Positions 10,532 to 18,517 of a stretch of DNA of 64,000 bases are shown piece after piece. Below the pieces are notes generated by a model. It did not search any database and was not told the DNA's origin. It saw only the letters and a program-made list of their open reading frames with translations. The translations under genes and the position numbers were made by a program. The DNA comes from Streptomyces canus (lineage in GTDB: Bacteria > Actinomycetota > Actinomycetes > Streptomycetales > Streptomycetaceae). Position 1 is the first letter of the stretch; each line of letters begins with the position of its first letter. The stretch lies in the NCBI RefSeq assembly GCF_030816965.1, contig NZ_JAUSYQ010000002.1:5057501-5121500 (forward strand), read 5' to 3'.

Positions 10532-10849
10532 TCAGCTCTCCGGGGGAGAGAACACCACCATGACCCTGAGGTCCTCGCTGATGTGGTGGAACTTGTGGGC
10601 GACACCGGCCGGTACGTACACCACGCTGCCGCGCGACACCTGGGTGGTTTCCATGCCTACGGTGATCGCCGCGCGGCCACTGACCACGAAGTAGACCTCG
10701 TCCTGGTGGTGCGGCTGCTGCGGGTCCTGGGCACCCGCATCGAGTGCGTAGAGGCCGACGGACATGTTCCGCTCACGCAGGAACTGCAGATAGGCGCCGT
10801 CGTTGGCGGCGCGCTCCGCCTCCAGTTCATCCAACCGGAATGCCTTCAT
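10532..10849 (-). CDS. Small cupin-domain protein
   Basis: A 105-residue single cupin barrel. The first metal-binding motif is HHQDEVYFVVSGRA and the second PAGVAHKFHHI, giving three histidines and one glutamate as ligands. The reaction is not evident; many such small cupins bind metal without known substrate. It is divergent from the holin-like gene, with 58 bases shared between the two starts. Confidence 0.8.
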   Translation of the reverse strand: MKAFRLDELEAERAANDGAYLQFLRERNMSVGLYALDAGAQDPQQPHHQDEVYFVVSGRAAITVGMETTQVSRGSVVYVPAGVAHKFHHISEDLRVMVVFSPPES

Positions 10850-10907
10850 CGACTTAGACCGCCCTCGTCAGTGCCCGTAACCGATCTCTTCTGTCACGAT
10901 CAGACAC

Positions 10908-11285
10908 ATGAAGAATTTCGTAGTCAAGACGATCGCCAACGCGGGTGCTCTGGCGGTCGCGGTGTGGCTGCTCGACAAGATCACCCTGACCGGTGACAGC
11001 ACCGGCAAGAAGGTCTGGACGCTGATCCTCGTCGCCCTGGTCTTCGGCCTGGTGAACTTCCTGGTCAAGCCGGTCGTGAAGGTACTGACCTTCCCGCTGT
11101 TCATCCTGACGCTCGGCCTGTTCACGCTGATCGTCAACGCGCTGATGCTGCTGCTCACCTCGTGGCTCGCGGACAAGCTCGACCTGAGCTTCCACGTCGA
11201 GGGGTTCTGGACCGCGGTCCTGGGCGGCCTGATCATCTCGATAGTGGCCTGGGCCCTGCACGTCGTCCTGCCCGACGAGGACTGA
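10908..11285 (+). CDS. Phage-holin-IV-like membrane protein
   Basis: A 125-residue protein with four hydrophobic segments (around residues 8-22, 38-56, 60-84 and 98-120) and the motif FGLVNFLVKPVVKVLTFPL, typical of the mycobacterial-type superfamily IV holin-like proteins. These are chromosomal housekeeping membrane proteins rather than evidence of a phage; no phage genes surround it. First gene of an apparent three-gene unit with ptpA and cystathionine gamma-lyase (gap 6 bases). Confidence 0.8.
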   Translation: MKNFVVKTIANAGALAVAVWLLDKITLTGDSTGKKVWTLILVALVFGLVNFLVKPVVKVLTFPLFILTLGLFTLIVNALMLLLTSWLADKLDLSFHVEGFWTAVLGGLIISIVAWALHVVLPDED

Positions 11286-11291
11286 GGAGGC

Positions 11292-11783
11292 ATGACCTAC
11301 CGCGTCTGTTTCGTCTGCACGGGCAACATCTGCCGTTCCCCGATGGCGGAGTCGGTCTTCCGCGCCCGCGTGGCGGAGGCCGGGCTGGACGGTCTGGTCG
11401 AGGTCGACAGCGCCGGAACGGGCGGCTGGCACGAGGGCGACGGCGCCGACCCGCGCACCGTCGCCGTCCTGGAGGAGCACGGTTACGACGGCGGCCACAC
11501 GGCCCGGCAGTTCCAGCCGTCCTGGTTCTCCCGCCTCGACCTCGTCATCGCCCTCGACACCGGCCACCTCAAGGCCCTGCGCCGCCTTGCACCCACCCCG
11601 CAGGATGCCGGGAAGGTACGGCTGCTGCGTTCGTACGACCCCGCGGCAGGCGACGAGCTCGACGTTCCGGACCCGTATTACGGGGGCCTGGACGGCTTCG
11701 AGGAGTGCCTTGAGATGGTGGAGGCGGCGAGCGAGGGCCTGCTCGCCGAGGTGCGCGAGCAGGCGGAAGGACGGGTGGCATGA
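11292..11783 (+). CDS. ptpA: Low molecular weight protein-tyrosine phosphatase
   Basis: A 163-residue cytoplasmic phosphatase. The P-loop CTGNICRSP carries nucleophile Cys9 and Arg15, and the general acid lies in DVPDPYYGG near residue 125. It matches the streptomycete PtpA, which dephosphorylates protein tyrosines. An AGGAGG-like sequence precedes the ATG at 11292. The stop overlaps the next start by four bases, indicating translational coupling with the lyase. Confidence 0.93.
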   Translation: MTYRVCFVCTGNICRSPMAESVFRARVAEAGLDGLVEVDSAGTGGWHEGDGADPRTVAVLEEHGYDGGHTARQFQPSWFSRLDLVIALDTGHLKALRRLAPTPQDAGKVRLLRSYDPAAGDELDVPDPYYGGLDGFEECLEMVEAASEGLLAEVREQAEGRVA

Positions 11784-12919
11784 GCGACAGGGCTGCGGAC
11801 AAGGGAGAGGGCACGCGCGCGGTGCGAGCCGGACTGCCCGAGCCGGCCAAGAACGAGCCGACCCTGCCCGGTCCGGCCTTCGCCGCCCACTTCCATCTGC
11901 CTGGGGAGGTCGACGGCCCGTACACCTACGGCCGCGACACGAACCCGACCTGGAACCTGCTGGAAAGCGCCATTGGAGAGCTGGAGGCGCCGGGGCAGGA
12001 CGGCGTGGAGACGCTGGTCTTCGCCTCGGGCATGGCGGCCATTTCCGCTGTGCTCTTCTCCCAACTACGCGCGGGCGACACCGTGGTCCTGCCCGACGAC
12101 TGCTACCAGGCGATGCCTCTGGTGCAGACACAGCTGGAGGCGTACGGCATCGAGGTGCGCACCGCTCCGACCGCCGGTGACGCCCAGCTCGACATCCTGG
12201 ACGGCGCGCGGCTGTTGTGGATCGAGACGCCGTCGAACCCCGGCCTCGAGGTGTGTGACATCCGGCGGCTCGTCGAGGCGGCACACGCGCGTGGGGCGCT
12301 CGTAGCCGTCGACAACACGCTCGCCACTCCGCTCGGACAGCGCCCGCTGGAGCTCGGCGCGGACTTCTCCGTGGCCAGCGGAACCAAGCAGCTCACGGGG
12401 CACGGAGACGTCCTCCTGGGGTACGTCGCCGGCCGCGAGGGCGAGGCCATGGACGCCGTACGCCGTTGGCGGAAGATCGTCGGTGCCATCGCGGGACCGA
12501 TGGAGGCCTGGCTCGCGCATCGCTCGATCGCCACGCTCCAGATGCGGGTCGACCGGCAGAACGCGACCGCGCTCGTGCTCGCCCGGGCGTTGCGCGAGCG
12601 GCCGGAGGTGACCGGACTGCGTTATCCGGGACTGACCGACGACCCCTCGCACAAGATCGCGTCGCAGCAGATGCGCCGCTATGGATGCGTGGTCTCCTTC
12701 ACGCTGCCCACGCGCGCGCGTGCCGACCGTTTCCTCGACGCCCTGCGGCTCGTGGACGACGCGACGAGTTTCGGCGGGGTGCGCTCGACGGCCGAGCGGC
12801 GTCGGCGCTGGGGCGGGGACGACGTACCGGAGGGCTTCATCCGCTTCTCGGTGGGGGCGGAGGATCCCGAGGATCTGGTGGCGGATGTACTGCGCGCGCT
12901 GGACGAGTCGACGGACTGA
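11780..12919 (+). CDS. Cystathionine gamma-lyase (PLP enzyme)
   Basis: A 379-residue fold-type I enzyme of the Cys/Met metabolism family, which cleaves cystathionine to cysteine in reverse trans-sulphuration. The lysine that binds pyridoxal phosphate is in SGTKQLTGHGDVLLG near residue 204. TYGRDTNPTWNLLE and ETPSNPGLEV are family signatures, and SFGGVRSTAERR matches the C-terminal block. The alternative is cystathionine gamma-synthase; the choice is made on overall resemblance. A strong hairpin follows. Confidence 0.85.
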   Translation: MSDRAADKGEGTRAVRAGLPEPAKNEPTLPGPAFAAHFHLPGEVDGPYTYGRDTNPTWNLLESAIGELEAPGQDGVETLVFASGMAAISAVLFSQLRAGDTVVLPDDCYQAMPLVQTQLEAYGIEVRTAPTAGDAQLDILDGARLLWIETPSNPGLEVCDIRRLVEAAHARGALVAVDNTLATPLGQRPLELGADFSVASGTKQLTGHGDVLLGYVAGREGEAMDAVRRWRKIVGAIAGPMEAWLAHRSIATLQMRVDRQNATALVLARALRERPEVTGLRYPGLTDDPSHKIASQQMRRYGCVVSFTLPTRARADRFLDALRLVDDATSFGGVRSTAERRRRWGGDDVPEGFIRFSVGAEDPEDLVADVLRALDESTD

Positions 12920-12960
12920 CCGATTCCTCAGGACTTCGCAGGTGTCCCGCTACGTACGAC

Positions 12961-12999
12961 GGGCGGTCCGAGCCTCCCCCCTCGTGGCTCGGACCGCCC
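12961..12999. terminator. Strong hairpin terminator
   Basis: Perfect 14-base arms (GGGCGGTCCGAGCC and GGCTCGGACCGCCC) with an 11-base loop, 41 bases after the lyase stop codon and before the LysR gene. Confidence 0.8.
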
Positions 13000-13147
13000 C
13001 GGTTCTGCGCGCGAAGAACCGCGCGAACAAGGCTAGTTGACTCTCTGTCAGTGTCCAATCACAGTAGCGACAGAGACCTATCGACATATTTATAGTTGGG
13101 CCCTGCCTCAAGGCCGGGAGAAGGGCTGGGAAGGGGAGGGCATCGCC

Positions 13148-14065
13148 ATGGATCTGGCTTTGCTGCGCACCTTTGTGACGGTGCACCGGGCCGGTTCCTT
13201 CACCCGTGCCGCCGCACTGCTGGGCCTCTCGCAGCCGGCCGTCACCTCGCAGATCCGCACCCTTGAGCGGCAGTTGGGACGCCCCCTCTTCCTGCGGCAG
13301 GCCCGCGGAGTCACCCCGACGACCATAGGCGACGAACTCGCCCACAAGGCCGCCCCTCATCTCGACGCCCTGGTGGAGATCACCGAGACCGGCCTCGACG
13401 ACGAGTCGTCCCTGAGGACGCTGCATCTCGCGGGGCCACCCGAGTTCACCGCCGAGCGGGCGCTGCCCGCGCTCACCGAGCTGACCGGCGAGGACGGCCA
13501 GGGCTACGCTCTGCGGGCGTCCTTCGGGAACGCCGAGGAAACACTGGAGGGCCTGGCTGCCGGGCATCACGATCTGGCCATCAGCACGGCTCGTCCACGG
13601 GGTGCGCTGCTCACGGCGAGCACGCTCTGCGACGAGGAGCACGTCCTGGTCGCCGCCCCGAAGTGGGCCGGTCAGATCGACTCAGGGGCGCTCAAGACTG
13701 TTCGGTCGGTCAAACGAGCCCCCGCGTTCGAGAACGTCCCCGTGATCGAGGCGCACGAGTCACTCCCCTTCGTTTCGCGCTACTGGGCCTCCGTCTTCGA
13801 CTCCCGCCCGGCCGCGCCGGGCACCGTGGTCGTCCCCGATCTGCGTGCGGTGCTCGCCTGCGCGGTCGCGGGCGCCGGGCTCGCGGTGCTGCCGCGCTAT
13901 CTGTGCGCGGCAGCTCTGGAACGTGGTGACGTCGTCGCCCTCCACGAGCCCACCGTGCCGCCGCTTCGGACGTACTTCCTGGTGGTGCGCACCGGAACGC
14001 TGGCCATGCCACACATCGCACGGGCGCACGAGTGGTTACTACGGGCGGCCGCCGACTGGTGTTGA
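13148..14065 (+). CDS. LysR-family transcriptional regulator with a TTA codon
   Basis: A 305-residue LysR regulator. The winged helix is at residues 1-60 (MDLALLRTFVTVHRAGSFTR, LSQPAVTSQIRTLERQLGRPLF), followed by the two-lobed inducer domain. The ATG at 13148 has GGGGAGGG upstream; a longer frame from 13037 adds no recognisable sequence. Codon 14036-14038 is TTA, followed by CTA, seven residues before the end, so full-length synthesis may depend on bldA tRNA. An unusually AT-rich stretch (13085-13095) with a CTAT/ATAG dyad lies about 55 bases upstream and may hold promoter and operator. Target genes are unknown. Confidence 0.87.
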   Translation: MDLALLRTFVTVHRAGSFTRAAALLGLSQPAVTSQIRTLERQLGRPLFLRQARGVTPTTIGDELAHKAAPHLDALVEITETGLDDESSLRTLHLAGPPEFTAERALPALTELTGEDGQGYALRASFGNAEETLEGLAAGHHDLAISTARPRGALLTASTLCDEEHVLVAAPKWAGQIDSGALKTVRSVKRAPAFENVPVIEAHESLPFVSRYWASVFDSRPAAPGTVVVPDLRAVLACAVAGAGLAVLPRYLCAAALERGDVVALHEPTVPPLRTYFLVVRTGTLAMPHIARAHEWLLRAAADWC

Positions 14066-14118
14066 GCAGGTATTTTGCGGTCTTCACACAGCGAGCCCGA
14101 CTGGTCACCACATGCGAT

Positions 14119-14132
14119 GTTTCACGTGGAAC
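14119..14132. other. parS-like site (one mismatch)
   Basis: GTTTCACGTGGAAC, one base from the canonical sequence, between the LysR and NUDIX genes. The same variant, reversed, occurs in the thiC leader. Confidence 0.7.
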
Positions 14133-14153
14133 CATCCGGGCCACATTCCCCCC

Positions 14154-14636
14154 ATGACCGTCCGACCCGTGGTCAAGCGCACCGCCCGTGCCGTCCTGCT
14201 GGACGGTGACGACCTGATCCTGATCAAGCGCACCAAGCCCGGCATGGATCCCTACTGGCTGACTCCCGGCGGTGGAGTCGAGCCGACGGACACGACCGTC
14301 GTCGACGCCCTGCACCGCGAGGTGTATGAAGAGCTCGGCGCCAAGATCACCGACGTGGTGCCCTGCTTCGTGGACACCGTCGAGCACATCGGCGACGACG
14401 GCGGCGCGACCGGAGTGAAGGTGCAGCACTTCTTCGTCTGCCACCTGGAGTCGATGGACCCGTCCCTGCGGCACGGGCCCGAAGTGGACGAACCCATCGG
14501 AGAGTACGAGATCGTCCGGGTGCCATTCAGCCGCGTCGGGATCGCCACCGTCCACCTCGTCCCGCTGTCCCTGCGGCACTATCTGGACGGCAACATCGAA
14601 GGCGTACGGGCCATGCACGCACCGGATCTGGGCTGA
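14154..14636 (+). CDS. NUDIX hydrolase
   Basis: A 160-residue NUDIX-fold hydrolase. The box reads GGGVEPTDTTVVDALHREVY followed by EELG, so the catalytic REVYEELG helix is intact while the usual early glutamate is aspartate. These enzymes hydrolyse nucleoside diphosphate derivatives; the substrate cannot be predicted. The start ATG at 14154 begins MTVRPVVKRTARAVLL, typical of the family; frames starting further upstream run across intergenic DNA and the parS-like site. It is convergent with the flavohemoprotein gene, only 12 bases apart. Confidence 0.83.
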   Translation: MTVRPVVKRTARAVLLDGDDLILIKRTKPGMDPYWLTPGGGVEPTDTTVVDALHREVYEELGAKITDVVPCFVDTVEHIGDDGGATGVKVQHFFVCHLESMDPSLRHGPEVDEPIGEYEIVRVPFSRVGIATVHLVPLSLRHYLDGNIEGVRAMHAPDLG

Positions 14637-14648
14637 CCTCTCGCCGGG

Positions 14649-16286
14649 TCACTGCGCCAGGACGATTTCCTCCACGGAGTCGTGGCGTATGCGTTCCGAC
14701 GGGATCCCGATGGACCTGAGCGTGTCCACACCGCTGCGGATCATGCCGGGCGGGCCCGAGAGATAGGCGTCGTACTCGTGCCAGGGGCCGTACTCGCGTA
14801 CGGCGTCCGGGAGCTGGAGATGGGCCTGCTGGTCGACGATGGCACGGACGGACAGCCAGGGGTGGGACTGCTGGAGCCTGAGCATCGTGTCGATGTCGTA
14901 CAGGTCGTTGTCGGTGCGGGCTCCGTAGAACACCTCGACCGACCGTCGTGCGCCGTGTTCGGCCACGTCCTCGACCAGAGCCTTGATCGGAGCTATGCCG
15001 GTGCCGCCGCCCAGACAGAGCAGTCCGCTGTCGGTGGTGTGGTCCACGGTCATGGCTCCGGACGGCGGGCCGAGCCGGATGATGTCGCCGGGGTGAGCCC
15101 GGTGCACCAGGGCGTTGGAGACCCAGCCCGCGGGGACGGCCTTCACGTGGAACGACAGCAGACCGTCTGAGCGTGGCGCCGAGGCAAAGGAGTAGTGCCG
15201 CCATATGCGCGGCCACCACGGCGTCTCCAGGCTCGTGTACTGGCCGGCGAGGAACGGGTAGGGCTGGTCGGGCCGGACAGTGACGACGGCGACGTCCGGA
15301 GTCCTCAGATCGTGTGACACGACCTCGGCATACCACCAGGCGGGGGCGCGCAGCTCGTCCACGGCCGCCGCGTCGATCATCACCTGCGAGATCGTCGTGT
15401 ACGCCCGGACCCAGGCCGCTTCCGTCTCCGTGTCCCAGATGCCGGAGGCGTACTTGCTCAGTGCGCCGATGAGGCACTCCCCGACCGCCGGGTAGTGCTC
15501 GGCACGGGTGCCGTACTTGCGATGGCCCCGGCCCAGGTTCTGCAGGTAATCGACCAGGACCGGGGCGTTGTCGATGTGCTCGGCCGCCGTCAGCAGTGCC
15601 CTGAGCAAGCGGTCCCGCTGGGCGTCCATGGCGGCGGGGAACAGCGGGCGCAGATCGGGATGGCGCACGAAGAGCAGCGCGTAGAAGTACGACGTGACCT
15701 TCTCGGCGAAGGGGGCGATCTCGGCCATGGTCCGACGGATGCGGACGGCGTCCGGGGAGGGCGGTTGGTCTGTCGGGGAAAGGCCCGGGAACTGCGGCGG
15801 GTTGGTACCGAGCGGGGTGGTGCCGTCCTGGGGCGGGGAGGAGCGCTGGACGGGCACTCGAAGGCCCGCGGAAGGGGTGTCGTCCGGCACTTCCGGGGGC
15901 TGAGCAGGGGTGGGACTCGGGGCCTGCGAGGTCTGCTCCGGGGTGTGTATCTCCTCCGGGGTGTCTATCTCCTCCGGCCGTGCCGGGAGCCGTGTCTCGT
16001 CGGCCGGGGCAGCCATCTCCTTGGCCGGTGTCATTTCCTCGCGGTCGGTCTCCGTATCGGGCGGCGCTGCGGCCTGCCCCGACAGGTCCGGTTCGCCGGC
16101 CGTCGAGGGCCCTGGCGAGTTACCCGTCCTGGGCCTGCGGACCGGGCGCAGCCCGGCCAGCCTGCTTCCCTCCGCCGTCTCCTGCTCGGCGCCCGGCGCC
16201 GCCGTCGGCTGATTGCGTGGTGTGAACCAGCCGCCCCCGCCCCCGGATGTGCCGTTGTCGGCCGACATGGTGGTCGGAGCGTCCAT
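14649..16286 (-). CDS. Flavohemoprotein-like globin-reductase with long N-terminal extension
   Basis: About 545 residues. Residues 1-185 are a low-complexity Pro/Glu/Thr-rich extension (DTPEEIHTPEQTSQAPS). A globin domain follows (MAEIAPFAEKVTSYFYALLF, with GHRKYG supplying the proximal-histidine region), then an FAD domain (RHYSFAS) and an NAD(P) domain (LCLGGGTGIAPI, YGARTDNDLYD). This is the layout of nitric oxide dioxygenases, but the extension is not part of standard Hmp. The ATG at 16286 is preferred because GAGGCGAGG precedes it; ATG 16307 and 16268 are alternatives. Activity on NO is inferred from the family only. Confidence 0.85.
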   Translation of the reverse strand: MDAPTTMSADNGTSGGGGGWFTPRNQPTAAPGAEQETAEGSRLAGLRPVRRPRTGNSPGPSTAGEPDLSGQAAAPPDTETDREEMTPAKEMAAPADETRLPARPEEIDTPEEIHTPEQTSQAPSPTPAQPPEVPDDTPSAGLRVPVQRSSPPQDGTTPLGTNPPQFPGLSPTDQPPSPDAVRIRRTMAEIAPFAEKVTSYFYALLFVRHPDLRPLFPAAMDAQRDRLLRALLTAAEHIDNAPVLVDYLQNLGRGHRKYGTRAEHYPAVGECLIGALSKYASGIWDTETEAAWVRAYTTISQVMIDAAAVDELRAPAWWYAEVVSHDLRTPDVAVVTVRPDQPYPFLAGQYTSLETPWWPRIWRHYSFASAPRSDGLLSFHVKAVPAGWVSNALVHRAHPGDIIRLGPPSGAMTVDHTTDSGLLCLGGGTGIAPIKALVEDVAEHGARRSVEVFYGARTDNDLYDIDTMLRLQQSHPWLSVRAIVDQQAHLQLPDAVREYGPWHEYDAYLSGPPGMIRSGVDTLRSIGIPSERIRHDSVEEIVLAQ

Positions 16287-16728
16287 GGTGTGCCTCGCCT
16301 CGAACATCTTTCGGTCGGTCTGCGCACTTCCTCGGTCGGAAGATGCCTGCTTCCCCCGCAGACGGCTTGCTTTCCCCGCCCGTCACGGCAAACGGGGCCA
16401 CATTCAACCCGCATTCACCGTCCGTACGGACAAGTAGGCGAGAGTGTGACATTGGCCGCATCACGCTCACTGCAGCGTCCCACCGCGTACGGATGCCCTG
16501 ACCGTATAACCGTAAATGCGGGTCTTCGATCTCTCCGTCCCGTTAGGCTGCATTGCCCCGCTCTCGGCCGTACTGGAGTGGTCGTACCCCAGTACGAACA
16601 AGAACCGGAGTCGACCCTACCGGTCACCGCTCCGCACACAAGTCCCCCCTCCTCCTCCACGAATTGCTCGCGGGGTGTTCGCGGGGTGTTCGCGGGGTGT
16701 TCGCGGGGCGAACTGCGAATTGACTCAA
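16287..16728. other. Intergenic region upstream of the flavohemoprotein gene
   Basis: About 440 bases between the flavohemoprotein start and the end of the HAD gene. It contains a dyad GTACTGG/CCAGTAC at 16570-16595 that could be an operator, and a short tandem repeat at 16667-16712. No ORF with a ribosome site and family resemblance was found. Confidence 0.5.
16667..16712. repeat. Tandem repeat of an 11-base unit
   Basis: GCGGGGTGTTC is repeated about four times head to tail, the first and last copies being partial or altered. It lies just beyond the stop of the HAD gene, about 380 bases upstream of the flavohemoprotein start. Confidence 0.8.
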
Positions 16729-17361
16729 TTACCGGACGTGGCGCACCAATTCATAGGCTTCCCACAGATCCCTGCCCTTGTAGGAGTGGGTCGAGATATC
16801 GGACAGATGATGGTCCGCATTGACCGCCACGGAGATGGGCACCGCGGCGAACAGATCCTTGTCGGAGGACGAGTCTCCATAGGCAATGCAGTCGGCCCGT
16901 GTCACTCCGAACTGCTCACACAACCGGTCCGCGATCAGGACCTTGGCGGCGGCGCTGAGCACTCCGGCAGGGTCCACGGGCTCGGTGAAGGGAACGGCCG
17001 GAAAGCGGGACCCGTATGCGGCGTGAGCTCCCCAACTGGTGAGCCGTTCCACGAAGAAGGACGGTGAGAGTGACACCACCGCGCAGTAGTCCCCCTGCTC
17101 CCTGATCTCCGCCCAGACCTCACGAATGCGGGCCAGCCACGGGGCTCCTTCGAAGGCCGCAACGACGTGTGCTTCGGTCAGGGACGCCCACAGCGCGTAC
17201 ACCTGCTGCGCATATTCGGGCGGACCTATCAGTCCGGACCCGATCGCCTGGTCGAGTGCCACCGTCTCGGCCTCGATCCCAAGCTGCCGGGAAATCTGCA
17301 CGGGCGCGCTGGTCCCATGCAGCAAAGTGCCATCGAGGTCGAAGAGATGAAGTCTCGCCAT
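16729..17361 (-). CDS. HAD-family phosphatase (phosphoserine-phosphatase-like)
   Basis: A 210-residue HAD hydrolase. Motif I is DLDGTLLHG (nucleophile Asp8), motif II is the VVSLSPSFF region, and motif IV is GDSSSDKDLF. Arrangement and size fit the HAD-IB phosphoserine-phosphatase-like group; the substrate is unknown. ATG 17361 (MARLHLFDLDGT) places motif I at the expected position. A longer in-frame start at 17460 is created by the parS sequence, which contains ATGTTTCAC, and should be ignored. Confidence 0.85.
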   Translation of the reverse strand: MARLHLFDLDGTLLHGTSAPVQISRQLGIEAETVALDQAIGSGLIGPPEYAQQVYALWASLTEAHVVAAFEGAPWLARIREVWAEIREQGDYCAVVSLSPSFFVERLTSWGAHAAYGSRFPAVPFTEPVDPAGVLSAAAKVLIADRLCEQFGVTRADCIAYGDSSSDKDLFAAVPISVAVNADHHLSDISTHSYKGRDLWEAYELVRHVR

Positions 17362-17444
17362 GTTCTTGAGGCTAGCGGTCCCTGAACCCAGTGAAGCGTC
17401 AGTGGCGCTTCCGGTCGATCGACGGCTGGTCGCCGTTCTCCGAT

Positions 17445-17458
17445 GTTTCACGTGAAAC
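17445..17458. other. parS site
   Basis: Exact GTTTCACGTGAAAC, in the divergent region between the HAD and acetyltransferase genes. Confidence 0.9.
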
Positions 17459-17569
17459 ACCCGGCTTCTGATCGCCTGTTGTGCGCTTGGCTACGACATG
17501 GCCAAAAGGTCGTACGCACCCCGGGAAACAGGTGGACGCCGAGGGCACCCATCGGACAGCCTGACCTGC

Positions 17570-18436
17570 GTGCCGACTCCTTCCCTCGCCGTCCTCCCCA
17601 TCCGCCGTCTGACGCTTCGCGATCTCACCGCCTGCGCGGACCTGTCCGAGGACCGGGGGTGGCCGCGCGAGGAGCACAAGTGGGGCCTCCTGCTCACGGC
17701 CGGAAAGGGCTATGGCATCGACGACCCCCACGGAGGGCTCGTCACCGCCTGCGTGGTCACGGAGTACGGCCCCTACAGCGAGCCCGACCTGGGGGCGATC
17801 GGGATGGTGCTGGTCGCCGAACGGCACGCCCGACAGGGCATCGGCTGTCGGCTCATGCGTCACGTTCTCTCCGCGATGGGCACAACCCCTCTGACTCTTC
17901 ACGCGACGCCCTATGGCCGTCCGCTCTACGAGGAACTGGGGTTCAAGCTGACCGGCCGGGTGGAGATGCTCCAGGGGCACTTCACGCCGGGCGGCCCGGC
18001 GCCGATGGTGAGCACACGTGCGGCCACCGCTGAGGATCTCGCCACGATTCTCCGGCTCGACGAGGAGGTGCTCGGCACGGATCGCACGCACCTCATCACC
18101 CGGCTGCCCGCCTTCGCCGACCAGTTGCGCGTAGCCGAGGAGAGCGGCCGGATCATCGGATACGCGGCCGCCTGGCCCAACATGAACACCCATGTCGTGG
18201 GCCCGCTGATCGCCCGTGACACCGAGACGGCACAGGCACTCCTCACATCGCTCGCCGCAGGCACCGACCGTCCGCTGCGCACCGACATCGACGTACGACA
18301 CGAAGAGCTGCGGGCGTGGGCCACAGAACGCGGTCTGGCTCCGGTAGGCCTCAACTCGGTCATGACGTTCGGAATCCCGGAACTGCCGGGCGACTGGAGC
18401 CGGCGGTTCGCTCCGCTGACCGTGGCGGCGCTCTGA
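17570..18436 (+). CDS. GNAT-family acetyltransferase, two GNAT domains
   Basis: About 288 residues. The N-terminal half has a canonical acetyl-CoA site (VLVAERHARQGIGCRLMRHV, then PLYEELGFKLTG). The second half (MVSTRAATAEDLATILRLDE) is a more degenerate GNAT-like domain ending in GLAPVGLNSVMTFG. Substrate unknown. GTG 17570 is chosen because the family-like sequence begins there; no good ribosome site is visible, and ATG 17498 is the main alternative. Confidence 0.75.
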   Translation: MPTPSLAVLPIRRLTLRDLTACADLSEDRGWPREEHKWGLLLTAGKGYGIDDPHGGLVTACVVTEYGPYSEPDLGAIGMVLVAERHARQGIGCRLMRHVLSAMGTTPLTLHATPYGRPLYEELGFKLTGRVEMLQGHFTPGGPAPMVSTRAATAEDLATILRLDEEVLGTDRTHLITRLPAFADQLRVAEESGRIIGYAAAWPNMNTHVVGPLIARDTETAQALLTSLAAGTDRPLRTDIDVRHEELRAWATERGLAPVGLNSVMTFGIPELPGDWSRRFAPLTVAAL

Positions 18437-18450
18437 GGTACGTCTGTACA

Positions 18451-18491
18451 ACGACGTCGGCTCCCGGGCTTCGGGAAACCGACGGCGTCGT
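18451..18491. terminator. Hairpin between convergent genes
   Basis: ACGACG-TCGG pairs with CCGA-CGTCGT (small bulge) between the acetyltransferase stop and the MFS stop codon; probably used in both directions. Confidence 0.5.
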
Positions 18492-18517
18492 CGTGCCTGG
18501 CTGGCGGTCAGGTCGGC

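Noticed and set aside
10908..11285. Prophage signal from the holin-like gene
   Set aside because: The family is a common chromosomal membrane protein; no phage genes nearby.
15139..15152. CCTTCACGTGGAAC, resembling parS
   Set aside because: Three mismatches to the canonical site and inside the flavohemoprotein coding sequence; chance similarity.
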